NCBI GenBank assembly: GCA_031763025.1
Contig: JASSKH010000002.1
Location: 1,480,929 to 1,544,928 of the forward strand
Reading direction: 5' to 3'
DNA length: 64,000 nt
Source: Macrocystis pyrifera
Taxonomy: Eukaryota > Sar > Phaeophyceae > Laminariales > Laminariaceae
The notes beneath the pieces were generated by a model, which had not been told where the DNA came from, ran no database searches, and saw only the letters and a list, made by a program, of their open reading frames with translations. This document shows, in pieces, positions 35,150-47,000 of the stretch. Both the position numbers and the translations under genes were made by a program. The number at the start of each line of letters is the position of its first letter. Positions within the stretch are counted from its first letter, which is position 1.

Positions 35150-35395
35150 TTTTCGTTTGTTTTCTCTCTTTCATAGAACGCGTATGTCGTGACCGTCGTA
35201 TCCAGTAGGATGACATGTCATGACTGCATAACAACACTGCGCTATCCCTGTGGCGTAGTTTTGTGACCACAGAACTTGTATCGCTCATAGGATTGGGGAA
35301 TCGGCGCGGACACTGGTTGTGCTGGATGTCGTCGACGGGTATGTAGAAAGAACGGTTTAATGTGAAGGACACACACCACACTGCAGTACTTCAAG
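35150..35395 (+). repeat. R5 dispersed repeat, 240 bp
   Basis: Blocks GACCGTCGTATCCAGTAGGATG, CTGTGGCGTAGTTTTGTGACC and GAAAGAACGGTTTAATGTGAA. Copies are at 41320-41458 (partial), 47230-47495 and 58955-59175. Confidence 0.75.
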
Positions 35396-35404
35396 GGTGA
35401 GCAT

Positions 35405-35790
35405 CTACAGTAGTTAATAGGACCAAATATTTTTATTAAAAAATAGGTAAAAACATATACCGGTAGGTTTTTATGTATCCCATCTTTTTTTTTTTTTTTT
35501 TTTATCCATCACTTTTACTTCCCAGCCCACTCGTAGGAGGTTTTACCCTCGACGATCTCCTGGACAAGCCGTGGTCACAGGTAGGTGTCGTCCCTTCTCC
35601 CCCCCCCGGTACGAACGTGCCTTTATTTTTTGTCGCGCATAGGGTTCAGCATTCCCACTGCTCGTCGATTTTCATCGAATGTAGCCAACTCACGCTTTCG
35701 CGCTTTCCGCATATCAATTTTATACGCAAGAAAAAGTCCCTATGAGCATGCATAGGTCCTATTGATTAACTATGGACCTCCGTCATGGTA
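35405..35790. mobile_element. R1 fragments split by R6
   Basis: A left part (35405-35490) and a right part (about 35740-35790, GGTCCTATTGATTAACTATG) flank the R6 copy at 35500-35745, as if R6 had inserted into R1. Confidence 0.6.
35500..35745 (+). repeat. R6 dispersed repeat with exon-like frame
   Basis: Contains PLVGGFTLDDLLDKPWSQ in an open frame between TTCCCAG| and CACAG|GTAGGT, then a fixed downstream part (GTGCCTTTATTTTTTGTCGC, GGGTTCAGCATTCCCACTGC). Confidence 0.7.
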
Positions 35791-36264
35791 GTTTCGCGCC
35801 AATCAAGGCAATCATTAACACAAAATTTGCTGTCTGGCGTGTATAGGGCCGGGTGTTTCCAAACCGAAACCTAGCAGTTTGGTGTGAAGTCAAGGCCAGA
35901 AAAAAGGACAGCATTTGATGTCTTTGCGAGGTGGTGGTAGCATTGTCTCCCCACATGTTTGCCCGTGTACACAAAATGAAAAAAAAAAAAAAAAAAAGAC
36001 AAAAACGAAGCTGCGAGATCGAAAAATCACTTAAAAACTCATCTTTTCAGGCTTGGTGTGTTAATTCGATCACGCGTACATAAAGAGCAAGAGGTCTAAA
36101 GTCGCGCGATTTTTGCCGCAAGGAGGGAAAACAAATCGATCACGTTGACTCGTAAGTATGCACCAGACAGAAAAAAAAAAAGAGAAAAAAGTTAGGGCTC
36201 TTTGTTTGGATGCCGACACGGAAAAAATAAATAAAATACCAAACATAAATAAAATATTAGAGCT

Positions 36265-36430
36265 CTCGACGGGTCATGACTCGCGGGTCGGGTCGGGTCG
36301 GGTCGGGTTGCGTCAGGATGTTTTATAAGGCCAGGTCACCCTGACCCGACTGGATCAGACTCGACCCGACTCAACCAGACCCTAGACCCGACCCGACCCG
36401 ACCCAACCCGACCAGAACGGCGCCGTGAGA
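36265..36430. repeat. R4 GGGTC fold-back
   Basis: (GGGTC)n on the left and (GACCC)n on the right around a roughly 50 bp spacer with TCACCCTGACCCGAC; an inverted repeat. Confidence 0.82.
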
Positions 36431-36563
36431 TTTCCAAAAAATCTTGTTTTTTTATGCCAAGATAGTTACGGGTGTACCTACTATTAATATTACTAAAGAT
36501 TATCTGAGGCTCCTTCCTCCAAGGAGGTCTGTGCGTGTATCGAAAAAAAATCGAATACTTACT

Positions 36564-36663
36564 NNNNNNNNNNNNNNNNNNNNNNNNNNNNNNNNNNNNN
36601 NNNNNNNNNNNNNNNNNNNNNNNNNNNNNNNNNNNNNNNNNNNNNNNNNNNNNNNNNNNNNNN
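36564..36663. other. Assembly gap (100 N)
   Basis: Exactly 100 N, the usual placeholder for a gap of unknown size, next to a C-rich run from 36664. It falls in the S1P intron region where one conserved exon is missing. Confidence 0.99.
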
Positions 36664-36739
36664 CCCCCCCCCTGCCCCCCCCCCCGTCCTACCCCCCCCC
36701 CCCCAACCCCTTCCCCCTTAACACCGAAAGAAGGGGTTG

Positions 36740-36895
36740 ATATTAACAAACCGTTTCTACGTAATACATGGAAACATCGTAACGAGCGCCCGACCGTTGG
36801 AGGCGTCTCTTAATCAGGAGTAGGGACGGGGCTCCGCCTCGAAAGGGATGCGCGGTCAATGCTCGAATGACTAAAGGAAGCAACAAATGAGTACG
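36740..36895 (-). mobile_element. R2b repeat at the assembly gap
   Basis: Copy between the gap-side C run and the C-rich stretch before the S1P exon at 36961. Confidence 0.75.
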
Positions 36896-36960
36896 CCCGC
36901 CCCCGCCCGAACACCCCCGCCCCCCCTGCCCCCCCTCCCCTCCCCTCTCCCGTTGCTTGC

Positions 36961-37120
36961 CTGAGACATGGCGTCCTTGCTGTACCAATCCGCGAAGATG
37001 ACGAGAGACAGACCCTTTTTCATCACGTCACGGACCAGCTTTTTTTTCTCCGCGTTCCCCATGCCCGCCTCGGGGTCCACCAGGAGCAACGCCCCGTAGT
37101 CCTTCGCTTTGAATTGAGTC
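36961..37120 (-). CDS. MBTPS1: S1P exon, GLSLVIFADWY
   Basis: The acceptor GTCAG|GACTCAA completes a Trp codon. The exon reads TQFKAKDYGALLLVDPEAG, then KKGLSLVIFADWYSKDAMSQ, aligning with human TCFDASQYGTLLMVDSEEE and GLSLVIFSDWYNTSVM. It is 160 bp and ends in phase 0 at CAG|GCAAGC, a second GC-AG intron in this gene. The next expected family block (FYDENTR..WW..TGGANxPALN) is absent from the sequence that follows, and the 100-N gap lies 300 bp further on. Confidence 0.94.
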
Positions 37121-37601
37121 CTGACGCGGAAATAATGGAAACCCAAAGGTGGCAGTTTGGGGGAGGGGGGGAGGGGGGGAGGGGGGAGGGGGGGAGGGGG
37201 GGGGGAGGGAGGGGTCACTTAGTACGTATACATATATAAGTAGTTTCCGCTTTTAATTGAGCCCTCACGCGCAAGAATGGAACACCCGAAGGTGGCATAT
37301 TGGGGGAGGGGGGGACACACTCAATACCTATATATAAGTAGTCTTCGCTTTGAATGAAACCCAAAGGTGGCACTTCAAGGGGGGTGGGGGGTGGGGATCG
37401 GGGTGTACCCGTGCCATGCGTGACCGTAGTCGTGTGACAATAGACCACGCATTCTTTTCGAGACAGAAGACGGTCCCTGCTCTTATCTGAGACACACTCC
37501 AACATTTTGGGCGCTCATTTCGTGTCTTCTAATACATCGATTCTTTTTTTTTTTGCAAATCCTTTTTTCGTTGGCGGGGGGGGGGGGGGGGGGGGGGGGG
37601 G

Positions 37602-38172
37602 GGGTACTCATGTTGTGCATGGCCGTTTCCGTATTACACCATATATATACCCTCGCATCCCCACAATGCCGGGGCGAAGCACGTCGGGTTTTCACCGACA
37701 AGGCAGGCATTGCTTGCACCAAGCGCGAAGCGAAACGTGAGGCGTTGCGGGCGAGTCGCGCGAAGGGTGAGCTGCATCCCACCACACCTAAGAACCGCTT
37801 GCTCGTCGGGCGAAGTTGCATATCGCAATAATAAGAGTTGACTTATTTTCCGGTGTGGCCTAACTCCCAGAGACAACAATGTAACTGCCTCGTGGGTGCC
37901 TTACCATAAACACTACCACTATGTCTCTTAGTATATTAAACACTTGTAAACCATTAGTTAAGCACATTGAACTAATGTTTAGGTACGGAGTGGTAAGCGG
38001 TACGATGGTTCCCCTTGAGCGGAGTGAAGGCGCTACCCACCGCCAGCGGTAACCCACCGCCCAAAAAAAGCAAAAAAAAAAAATGCTACCCTGGCTGTCC
38101 ACAGCAGTTCCTATGGTGAGAGACATGTTTTGCAGTGCCGTTATCAACCGACGCCAACCCTACCTATCAATA
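37602..38172 (+). mobile_element. R2 element, near full length
   Basis: It starts after a 30 G run (TACTCATGTTGTGCATGGCCG) and ends CCAACCCTACCTAT. Confidence 0.8.
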
Positions 38173-38212
38173 ATATGTACAGTAGATCGGCGGGGGGGGG
38201 GGGGGGGGGGGG

Positions 38213-38282
38213 GGTCTCGATAGCATGCATGGCCGTAGTCGTATGACCATAGACCCTCGCATCCCTGCAATGCCGGGGGTAA
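38213..38282 (+). mobile_element. R2 end fragment
   Basis: After a G run: TCTCGATAGCATGCATGGCCG to ATCCCTGCAATGCCGGG. Confidence 0.7.
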
Positions 38283-38574
38283 ACATGCCAACTGCATTGA
38301 ATTGGGTGGGGCGGGGGGCGGGGGGGGGGGGGCGGGCAGGGGTGATCATGCCCTTTGCGTTGATTACAGTCCGAAGTTCCGGAATGGAAACCCGCAGGCG
38401 GTTGCCTTGCAGGGGTTGGGGGGTGGGGGGGGGGGGGGGGGGGGTGGCAGGAAGGGGACACACAATCTACTCATCAGAGGCGCCTATCCTCTGGTTTTTC
38501 GTTTTTTCGTTTTTTTCGTTTTTTTTTTTCCATCCCAATTTATTATATTCGCCATTATTTTCTTTTCTCCTTCC

Positions 38575-38677
38575 TATCACGGGGGGCCACAGTAAATAGG
38601 ACCTGCGTTACAGACAAATACCTGCATACTTCGCTGTTTTTACTAACAATATTTGGTCCTATTTACCATGGTCCGCC
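38575..38677. mobile_element. R1 MITE
   Basis: Diverged copy with arms TCACGGGGGGCCACAGT and ACCATGGTCCGCCGTTG. Confidence 0.75.
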
Positions 38678-38840
38678 GTTGTACTACTACTCGCAACTTA
38701 CACCCGGTATGACTACCTCTAATAAAAGCAGGTTCTTATCCCTGCACCGCACTGCATATGCTGTTCGTGCCTCGCATTTTTCATCTCGGGAAGACATCAG
38801 CACCATTTCGTCTCCGCGTCGACCCTCCTCATATACGCAG

Positions 38841-39035
38841 GGCAAGCAAATAAACGTAAAGGATGGAAGCATGAGGGGGGAAAGCTACCAGGTGGCCAGC
38901 GTGTGGTTCCAGTGCTCCGACAAGGGACGCTTGGTACTTGGTTTATATATGAAGAAAAAAGCCATGGGATCTACTGCAAAACCTCGACCCAAACCTTTCG
39001 CCCGCGCGTACGATGGCAGGCGCAACGTTATCGAG
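38841..39035 (+). CDS. Exon-like open stretch in the large S1P intron (1)
   Basis: ATACGCAG|GGCAAG to ATCGAG|GTACGA is 65 codons in phase 0. It reads GKQINVKDGSMRGESYQVAS, VWFQCSDKGRLVLGLYM and a basic PRPKPFARAYDGRRN end. Composition and borders look exonic, but I do not recognise it. It is antisense to S1P and may belong to a nested gene. Confidence 0.35.
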
Positions 39036-39318
39036 GTACGACAAAAAAACACCTGTTTCATGTGTACGGGAGAAGTTGACCAATCAATATCAGCACGGGT
39101 CATTGCTCGTACTCGTACAGTCTACCTGGAGCACCTGGGACCAGTTCTGCTGCAGCGATTGACTCTTTATCGAGAGGATGCAGCGAAGCACAGGGTTGTC
39201 GAGACAGGCCCAAGGTGTGTCAACAGATTGGTATGATTTTGTCTGGACTGGAGCTGTAGTTCTTCCTCGTTGTTCTGTTTTGCGCTGGCACTGCACCCTC
39301 GGGGCCCTTCGCCCACTA

Positions 39319-39432
39319 TTACGGGGGGGGGGGGGGGCATAGTAAATAGGACCTACGGTACACACAAAAACCTATGTATTCACCTTTTTTATAGTAACAA
39401 TACTTGGTCCTATTTAATACGCCCCCCCGTAA
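39319..39432. mobile_element. R1 MITE with expanded G run
   Basis: The GGGGG of the left arm has grown to about 15 G and taken the place of TCC. Confidence 0.8.
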
Positions 39433-39574
39433 CGGTATGATATATTATATGATATGATATGATATGAACGTTGCCTGGAGAAAAGGGGCAAAAGTATTTA
39501 CCCGATATGCACATGCTATGTCTTTTAAACAGATAAAAAACCAGTAACGTTTTTTTCTTCCGAATCTTGGACAT

Positions 39575-39575
<1 letters not shown>

Positions 39576-39655
<80 letters not shown>
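39576..39655. repeat. Poly-G tract, 80 bp
   Basis: Unbroken G run, followed after 25 bases by an A run. It is not bordered by R2, unlike most others. Confidence 0.97.
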
Positions 39656-39656
<1 letters not shown>

Positions 39657-40059
39657 AGACCAAAATCAGGTTCGAAAAAAACTGCAAAAAAAAAAAAAAA
39701 AAAAAACATTTTGTACATAATTTCCGATAAAAATCCCAATCCGGTACGTATTTTGTTTTCAATTCCAACATGGTGGCGCGTGTGCCTCCGTTTTCTCTTC
39801 TATTCTGCAACTGACAGGCATTCGCTTTTTTCGGCGATTTCCACGCTAAGCACGTACTTGCATACCTGATATAATATACTTCGAAGTATACAGTAGATTA
39901 AACAGGTACGATATAAATTACCTGGTACCTGGTATTCATACGAGTAGTATACATTAGAAATATTTCAAGTGCCCCCCCCGCATACGTATATACAATTGCA
40001 GCAGTTTGTTGCATCGTTTTGGCCATTCCGTAACGGCTCTTAGTTTTCTTCTTCTTCTC

Positions 40060-40091
<32 letters not shown>

Positions 40092-40854
40092 AAGAGAACA
40101 TTGTGCTCACAATCGGTAGCACGGCGATATCTTTGCGATGTAGTCGATGAGCGGAAACCGGCATTTTTCCAACGGTGCAAATTAAAAAAAAAAAATGTTG
40201 TCCCGACGTTGATCTTAACACGTGCACAACCGCCGCGACCGATTCCGTACCACTCTGCACCTTGATGTAAGCAACAGCTTCTCATTAACATTCAATCAAA
40301 AAGGCCCGTATATTTTGGGACAGATTGGTACCTGATACCCTTTTGACCACGCACAGCAGCAGTGCAGGACACGTACCAGTTGTGTACCAGGGTATGAAAC
40401 AAAAAGAAAATGAGTGACAAGAAAGGCGGGCCGATTTTTGCAGGAATGTAAGAAATTCGGAACTCTTTGTACCGAATTCAGGGTAGCAAGCACACATTCT
40501 AAAAAGAAAATTCCAGCCTGCCCCAGCCTCCCTGTTTCTTATTTGGTGTCCTGTTCTGTGATGCGAGCCGCCCGTACCCATATATACCAGGTACTGAGTT
40601 TTGGTATGAACCTTGTCTCGAATTTTTTTTTTGTTCGTTTGAAAAAAGGTTGTTGACCACACAATAACTCATACGATAAAGTATTCCCAGATTTCGGTAC
40701 TTTATCCAAGATAACAATCCAGTGAGGCGGTTAAAGGCCACGACCTGATACGTCGAGTTTCTTTTCCATCCTGTCTTTTTCTTGTGGGTAGTATGCGGTA
40801 TTCTCGGTGTCTGCGGCGACTCGTACAGTGTACCGCATATACTTGATAGGTACG

Positions 40855-40935
40855 TGCACAGACCTCACTTTTTATTTTAGTCTTTGAGGCAAGTCTGAGG
40901 TGTAGTCTTTGAGGCAAGTCTGAGGTGTAGATTAA
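40855..40935. repeat. Short direct repeat, 26 bp twice
   Basis: GTCTTTGAGGCAAGTCTGAG is followed by GTGTA and repeated once in tandem. Otherwise nothing recognised between 39.4 and 41.1 kb apart from an AG dinucleotide run at 40061-40085. Confidence 0.85.
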
Positions 40936-41117
40936 TATTAACAGATGTGCTTCAGCTATGATGTGTTCATTATTTGCTTATTTTTTTTTTGTTTTTTGGT
41001 CAGAGTTATTGGCAGCCTGTCCTGCGAGCACCGACTGCATTGCCGTACATATACACTGCTGTACGAGTACTGCACGTTGCACGAATTGGGGCGATCACTT
41101 GTTCTGAGTGGAGAACA

Positions 41118-41264
41118 ACGACAGCAACAACAACAGCAACAACGTTCTGCCGTTGGCTCGTTTGCGTACAAACTGCCGCACGCAAAGGACATTCGAATAC
41201 ATAAACCATCTGCATATAAAGTCAACTTTCCCCCAAATTCCCATGACATGATCCTATGTATGTA
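41118..41264 (+). repeat. Direct duplicate of the tRNA-Gln 5' flank
   Basis: It matches 41485-41623, from AACAACAGCAACAACG through GGACATTCGAATACATAAACC and the TATAAAGTCAAC box, to the first 9-10 bases of the tRNA (GATCCTATG). It then diverges, so this is the promoter flank plus a tRNA stub. Confidence 0.8.
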
Positions 41265-41611
41265 TGTTGTGTCGGCCGCACCTAGTGCGAAGGCATGGTA
41301 TTACGTAGGCTATTAATGCATTACGGTGTGTTATCTCTGTGTCGTAGTCTGTGACCACAGAGCTCGTATCTTTCTAGGGTGAAGAATCAGCACGGACACT
41401 GGGCTTGCTGGATGTCGACGAGTGGAAGAACGGTTTAATGTGAAGAACACACACACACATGGTGTAGTCGGGAACACAGTAGTGCACAACAACAACAGCA
41501 ACAACGTTTTGCTGTTGGCCTGTTTGCGTACGAACTGCTGCACGCAAAGGACATTCGAATACATAAACCGTTTGTATATAAAGTCAACTTTTCCCCAAAT
41601 TCCCATGATAT

Positions 41612-41683
41612 GATCCTATGGTGTAGTCGGTAACACTGGAGACTCTGAATCTCCCGCCCTGGGTTCGATTCCCAGTAGGATCA
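41612..41683 (+). tRNA. tRNA-Gln (CTG)
   Basis: A 72-base cloverleaf: acceptor GATCCTA/TAGGATC with discriminator A, D stem GTGT/ACAC, anticodon stem GGAGA/TCTCC around CTCTGAA (anticodon CTG), T arm CTGGG-TTCGATT-CCCAG. It contains B box GGTTCGATTCC and a TTTTTTTT terminator just after. A TATATAAAG box lies about 36 bases upstream, as in plant-type tRNA genes. It lies in the largest S1P intron on the opposite strand. Confidence 0.93.
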
Positions 41684-42322
41684 TTTTTTTTCTTCCGCAA
41701 CCACTCTAATTTTTTTTTTTTTTTCCAGTATATTTATGAACAAAACATCTTGAACGTCTCTATTTTTTCAGGGTATACATACCTGGTATATCTTATCGGA
41801 GAGCTTTTTTTCCATAAATTCCATGTTTTTTTCGCGCAACATTTTAATCTATCCAGATTTTCCTGATTTTTTTTTTTCCCCCCAAATATGTGAAATTCAA
41901 CAACCATGATTTTTTTTGCTTTTGGGAGAATTTCACCAATAGTGACAGAACGCCTCCGTATGTTGATACGTACGTAAGTATCTCCAGTTATTTCCAAACT
42001 TTGGAAATTCTGGGGAAAAAAAGCTCTCCGATCAGTTATTTCCAAACTTTGGAAATTCTGGAGAAAAAAAGCTCTCCGATAAGAATGAACCTTACCAAGC
42101 TTGCCCTACTGCTGGTGGAAAAGGCGACGGCTGTGCGCACTCACGGTTACGGTATACCTGGTACTCACCACAGCGTAGGTGTGAGAGTAGGGGGTCACCA
42201 CGGGCCCAGCCTACATAATATGTGTAGGTATCACCCGCAAGCTATTCGACTAAAGCCAGCAGTGGTGAAGCTTTCAGGCCCACTCAGGATTTGAAAGATT
42301 TCTCCCCGAAACGGGACTGCCC

Positions 42323-42420
42323 TATCACGGTAAGGGACCATGGTAAATGGGACCAAATATTGTTATTACGGGGGTCCATTGTTGATAGGACCTATGGTGC
42401 ACACAAAAACCGATATAGAT
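42323..42420. mobile_element. R1 fragments, two joined halves
   Basis: A left half (ACGGTAAGGGACCATGGTAA) is followed by another left half (TTATTACGGGGGTCCATTG) in the same orientation. Probably an R1 inserted in an R1, then truncated. Confidence 0.6.
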
Positions 42421-42720
42421 ACAACTATAATTACGATTTTTGAGGTCGTTGTCACTTGCTAGCTCTTGGCAGACAGACCGACTGATAGACAGCTCTTCGC
42501 AAACAGCCCTTCTTCTTGGAAACAGCCGAACAGCCAAACAACCTTTCTTCCTTCTTTGAAACAGCCGAACAGCCAAACAACCTTTCTTCTTTCTTCTTCG
42601 CCAAACAGCCAAACAACCTTTTCTTCTTTCTTCTTCCGCAAACTGCCAACCAATAGACAGCTCTTCGCACGGCGCCTAAAAGAGGCGTCTCGCCTTCGAC
42701 GACACGAACGGCATAGATAG

Positions 42721-43094
42721 GTGCAGCTGTCGGCGGCCAAGCTGCTGCTGTCGGTGGCCAACCTGCTGGTGCTGCAACCCCCGCCTCTCCCTTCTCCACG
42801 CACCCTAAGCTCACCTCCCCCTCGTCGAGAGGCGCGTGGTCCTCGCCCTCTGGCAAGGGAGCGGCAACGACAACGACCGACCTGGTGCCGGCTGTTGTTT
42901 GCGACCAGTGCACGGACCAGCACTTACTTGGTCAAGAACTCCGCGCCTGGTGGCAAAAACGTGGCCTTCGCCACCTGCTAGGATCCCACGTGCGTGGTGG
43001 CGGGATCATCCTGACGGGGCAACCGACTGCGACTTCTGTGCTCGCCCGATCAAGGAAGGGACTGTCTCGTACTCCCTCGAGACTGCTGACAGTG
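42721..43094 (+). CDS. Exon-like stretch with CxxC motif (2)
   Basis: A GC-rich stretch with a strong donor GACAGTG|GTGAGT. One frame is Pro/Ser/Ala-rich and then gives VVCDQCTDQHLLGQELRAWW. Another ends DCDFCARPIKEGTVSY, with a CxxC pair as in zinc fingers. The two do not join in frame, so the exon structure is unresolved. An S-rich CTTCTTT repeat precedes it. Confidence 0.35.
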
Positions 43095-43289
43095 GTGAGT
43101 GTCTTACGTCTATTGTGCATGCTGTATGTTGCCACGTCTTTTAAGGGTTTTCAATTGCCTTTTTGCATACGAACCTACGTCAAAGCGTTTTTTTTTTTTT
43201 GACTCATCCATCCTCGTTCTTTCCCCTTCGTGCGTTGGGTCGGCTCCTCTTACACACAGTGCACGCGAACACGCACATGCACAACTGTT

Positions 43290-44760
43290 TGCGGGACGTG
43301 AAGCACACGATTTCTGTGTGTACATGTTTTGGTGGCCCCACGTACTCATTTTGCTCGTTTTCGGCTGCCGCTGCTGCTGCTGCTGCTGTCAGCGCCACGC
43401 CATGAGTGCTGCTGCTGCTGTGCACCTGCTTATCCGGTGCACTCGCTGCTGCCGTAGTGCTGGTGCGTTGTTGCCGTGCTGTGCACCTGCTGCTCCTGTG
43501 CACTTGCTGCTGCCGTATGTATTGCTGCTGCTTTGTTGCCGTGCATCATGCTGGAAGCGTACATATTTTCGGATCGTCAATTCCGTAGGTTTTGCGATGG
43601 CGGCATACGAGGGTACATGCTTTTTTTCTTCCTTATTTTCATATCGTTGCTATGCTGCTGCTGCTGCTGCTGCTGTTGCTGCTGCCAACGCTGCCAACGC
43701 TGCGGCGATTCGTTGCAGCTTCTGCTGCTGCTAATGCTGTAGCTGCTTCTGCTGCTGCTGCTGCTAATGCTGCCGCAATATCCACTGAATGTTCGTATGT
43801 ACTCGGATTACTGTTTTTCTTGGTCGTTTTTGTACCCAAATGGTTCCTTTTGATACGTGAAAAATATTTTTGCCGTTTTGCTCCTGCATTTTGCGTACGT
43901 ACTGCAATTTCTCGTTTTTGGCTTGGTTATTTTCATCTATATCGTTGCTATGCTGCTGCTGTGGTGCTGCTGCGTTGTTGCCGTACATCATGCTGCACTT
44001 GTGTGTGTACATTTTTCAGTATCGTCAATGAAATTCCGTAGTTTTTGCGACTGCGGCATACCAGGGTACATACTTTTTTTCTTCCTTATTTTCATATCGT
44101 TGCTATGCTGCTGCTGCCAACGCGGATTATTGTTTTTATTGGCCATTTTTGTACCCAAATGGTTTTTTTGATACGTTAAAAAAATATTTTGGTCGTTTTG
44201 CTCCTGCATTTTGCGTACGTACTACGTTTTCTCGTAATTCGTTTTGTTGCTATGCTGCTGCTGCGTTGTTGCCGTACAGCATGCGGAGGTGGGTCTGTAG
44301 TGAGGTACCAAAAATACTTTTCGGACGGCCTCGGGGTACATACTTTTTTTCTCCCTTCTTTTCATATCGTTGCTACGCTGCTGCTGCCAACGCTGTGGCG
44401 ATCCGTTGCTGCTTCTGCTGCTGCTGCTGCTCTGCTTTTAGTGCTGCCGCAATATTCACTGAATGTTTGTATGTACTCGGATAATTGTGTTTCCTGGTCG
44501 TTTTGTGGCGCTGCTGCGTTGTTGCCGTACATCATGCTGGACATTTGTGTGTCTACTACACTTAAACTTGTGCGTGTGTACATATTTCTGTATCGTCAAT
44601 GATTTTTTTTGTGGTGCTGCTGCGTTGTTGCCGTACATCATGCTGGACGTGATTTGTGTGTGTACTGTACTACACTTGTGCGTCTACATATTTCTGTATC
44701 GTCAATGACGTACTTGCTGCTTCTGCTGCTGCTGCTGCCGTCGTATTGCAAGCGATTACG
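43290..44760. repeat. CTG-rich tandem repeat region
   Basis: Imperfect units of about 150-400 bp, each with a CTG tract, GTTGCCGTACATCATGCTGG, CGTACGTACT and TTTTTGTACCCAAATGGTT. Leu/Cys/Ala-rich frames on both strands are not coding. Confidence 0.85.
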
Positions 44761-44906
44761 TACTGCTGTTGTGCCGCTGTAAGAGTAGTACAAATAATAA
44801 ACTCTCCCCCCCCCCCCCCCCCCCCTTCCCCCTCCCCCGCCATTCCCTGCACGCCACTCCCGCCCCGCGCACCCTATATGTTTACTTCGACCAGGTCCGT
44901 GGCTAG

Positions 44907-45020
44907 TGCTACAACTGCCGCCTAACGGACTCCACCATCAAAGACGGAGACATCATCATCAACCGCAAAAAGACTCCCTTCCATTTCGCCTGCTCCAGGG
45001 CTTCGCGGAATTCCGAAGCA
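44907..45020 (+). CDS. Exon-like stretch with CxxC..HxxC motif (3)
   Basis: GGCTAG|TGCTAC opens CYNCRLTDSTIKDGDIIINR, then KKTPFHFACSRA, a C-x2-C-x21-H-x2-C pattern. The spacing suits a LIM-like or other treble-clef finger better than a PARP finger (x28-30). Its phase does not match the donor at 43094. The opposite strand is also open. Confidence 0.33.
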
Positions 45021-45617
45021 GTACGCCAAGCAGATTGTCGCCATCCAGGACGAACGAAAGGAAACAAATTGTTTCCCACATTTCCCAAAATCACGATTAT
45101 TTCTTCCTACACATATCCAACGGGTTCAACAGCGAACAGATCCACATTCTGGGCATCCCGCCTCGTTACTACAGCATCGTGGAAGACTTTACATATCATG
45201 TCTCATCCAAACTCCTATGCTGGTTACATCGAAATCACGGCCGCCCAGCAACTATACCAGGTACAACATCTCCATAACCGTTGTCGTTGCCGGCACTGCT
45301 GCTTTCTCTCCTGTCCCAAACCTTCCTTTAAACAACAGCCTGTATGTTGTATATCATCCACATGCCAAGCACTACTACTCCACTCTCTCCCCACACTGAT
45401 GAAAGATGTTATTCTTATTATTAGACGAATGTCATTCTTACTCTTGCGTCACCTGATCTTACGTTTCACATTACATTAATAAATAAACGCGATTATTACA
45501 TCCTTCACCTTTTCTTAAACAAATACATTTAGTTTGGTTGGCTTTGGGCTATGTCGCCAATTAATTGCAGATTTATGTACACGAAACGACGGAATACCCA
45601 CTCCGAAGGAAAGCCTT

Positions 45618-45744
45618 GTATTTACCTATTTTTACTGACAATATTTGGTCCTATTTACTATGGACCCCCGCAATAGTAAAAATAGGTAAATATAGAGGTT
45701 TTTGTGTGTACCGTAGGTCCCATTAACTATACCCCCCCGTAATA
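45618..45744. mobile_element. R1 fragments
   Basis: Two right halves in the same orientation, the first ending CCCCCGCAATAG and the second CCCCCCGTAATAG. Confidence 0.7.
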
Positions 45745-46049
45745 GAAGGCTCAACCCTTTTATGACAGCAATACCGTTTGGGGACAAACCACTCTAATTC
45801 CAAGTAGTTTTTTCAGTTGCCAATTTCCAGGACGTGGTCCTCTTGTCTCCGCTTCGGTATTACCCTTTGCGGCAGAAAAAAGGCATCCCACACTAATTCC
45901 AAGTATTTTTTCTCGTGAAAAAAAAAAAAAATATATATATATATATGCCACACCAGGTACGCACGTACTACAGCAGTACCAATTCCAAGTAGTTTTTTTT
46001 CTCGCGATAAACAGATTTATCTGGTCTAGTCTAGTCCCTACCAAGACAT

Positions 46050-46140
46050 GCCATTAACCCATTTTGGACCCCAGTCCCGTTTCGGGGACAAATCACTTGG
46101 AATTAGAGTGGTTTTTCCCCAGATTGAGACTGCGGTACTG
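46050..46140. mobile_element. R3 MITE
   Basis: CCAGTCCCGTTTCGGGGACAA, CACTTGGAATTAGAGTGG, then TTCCCCAGATTGAGACTGCGG. A half copy lies at 45755-45812. Confidence 0.75.
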
Positions 46141-46361
46141 AACCGATCGGTCTTGAAACGGGTGATTTTGAAATGGGTACGTACAACACTACTACTAATA
46201 GTACTGTTTCCTGAATCGTCAATGCACCCTTCGCGCTCGGCCTTGATAATGACAATTACTATTATTATCATCATTATCATCATTAGTATTATGCTTGCCT
46301 TCCGACAAAATAGCGTAGATGCCGTTCCTACATAAACCGAATATCCTTCCGTAAATCAGTA

Positions 46362-46466
46362 TTACGGGGGTCTATAGTTAACAGGACCTATGGCATACAT
46401 AAAAAACTATATATTTAGGTATTTTTACTAACAATATTTGGTCCTGTTAACTATCGACCCCCGTAA
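46362..46466. mobile_element. R1 MITE
   Basis: Full-length copy with TA-type flanks. Confidence 0.88.
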
Positions 46467-47000
46467 TAGTATCCCTCCTACACTAACAACGTTGGGAACG
46501 GCGACATCGAATTATTTCTTTGGCACTTCCGACTATTATTAATATGTACCTGGTAATATTTTATACCACTATATCCCGAAATATAGTCACCGTATGCATA
46601 TTAGTAATACATCCAAAAGGTAATTACATTTTGGGACAGAGTGGTCCCATACCAAGGCACGTGTTGTAAGGAATTCAAATTAGAAAATTGGTGCTGTAGG
46701 ATCGAGCATTTCGCCGAATATCTGCAAAAGCTAAAGCTGTGTGTCGCGCTTATACACTGCGGTTTTTTTTAAAGATCTTCATGCAATAAATACAGCAGTC
46801 TGTGTATGAGGAAGACAAAAGCTGAAGCAGTCTGTGTATAGAGCGGTTGTGTCCACGTTTGGGAAAAATATATATTTTGAAAAAAAAAAAAAAAAAAAAA
46901 AAAAAAACGGAGGCTGCCCGAAGACGGAAAATAAATAATTCTCTCTATTTCCGGCACGAAATAATTAAATTGAAATATTGATACCTCGGGCACTAATACT

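Noticed and set aside
36265-36430. (GGGTC)n as an internal telomere-like repeat
   Set aside because: The unit is not a known telomere motif, and the two arms are inverted, as in a fold-back element.
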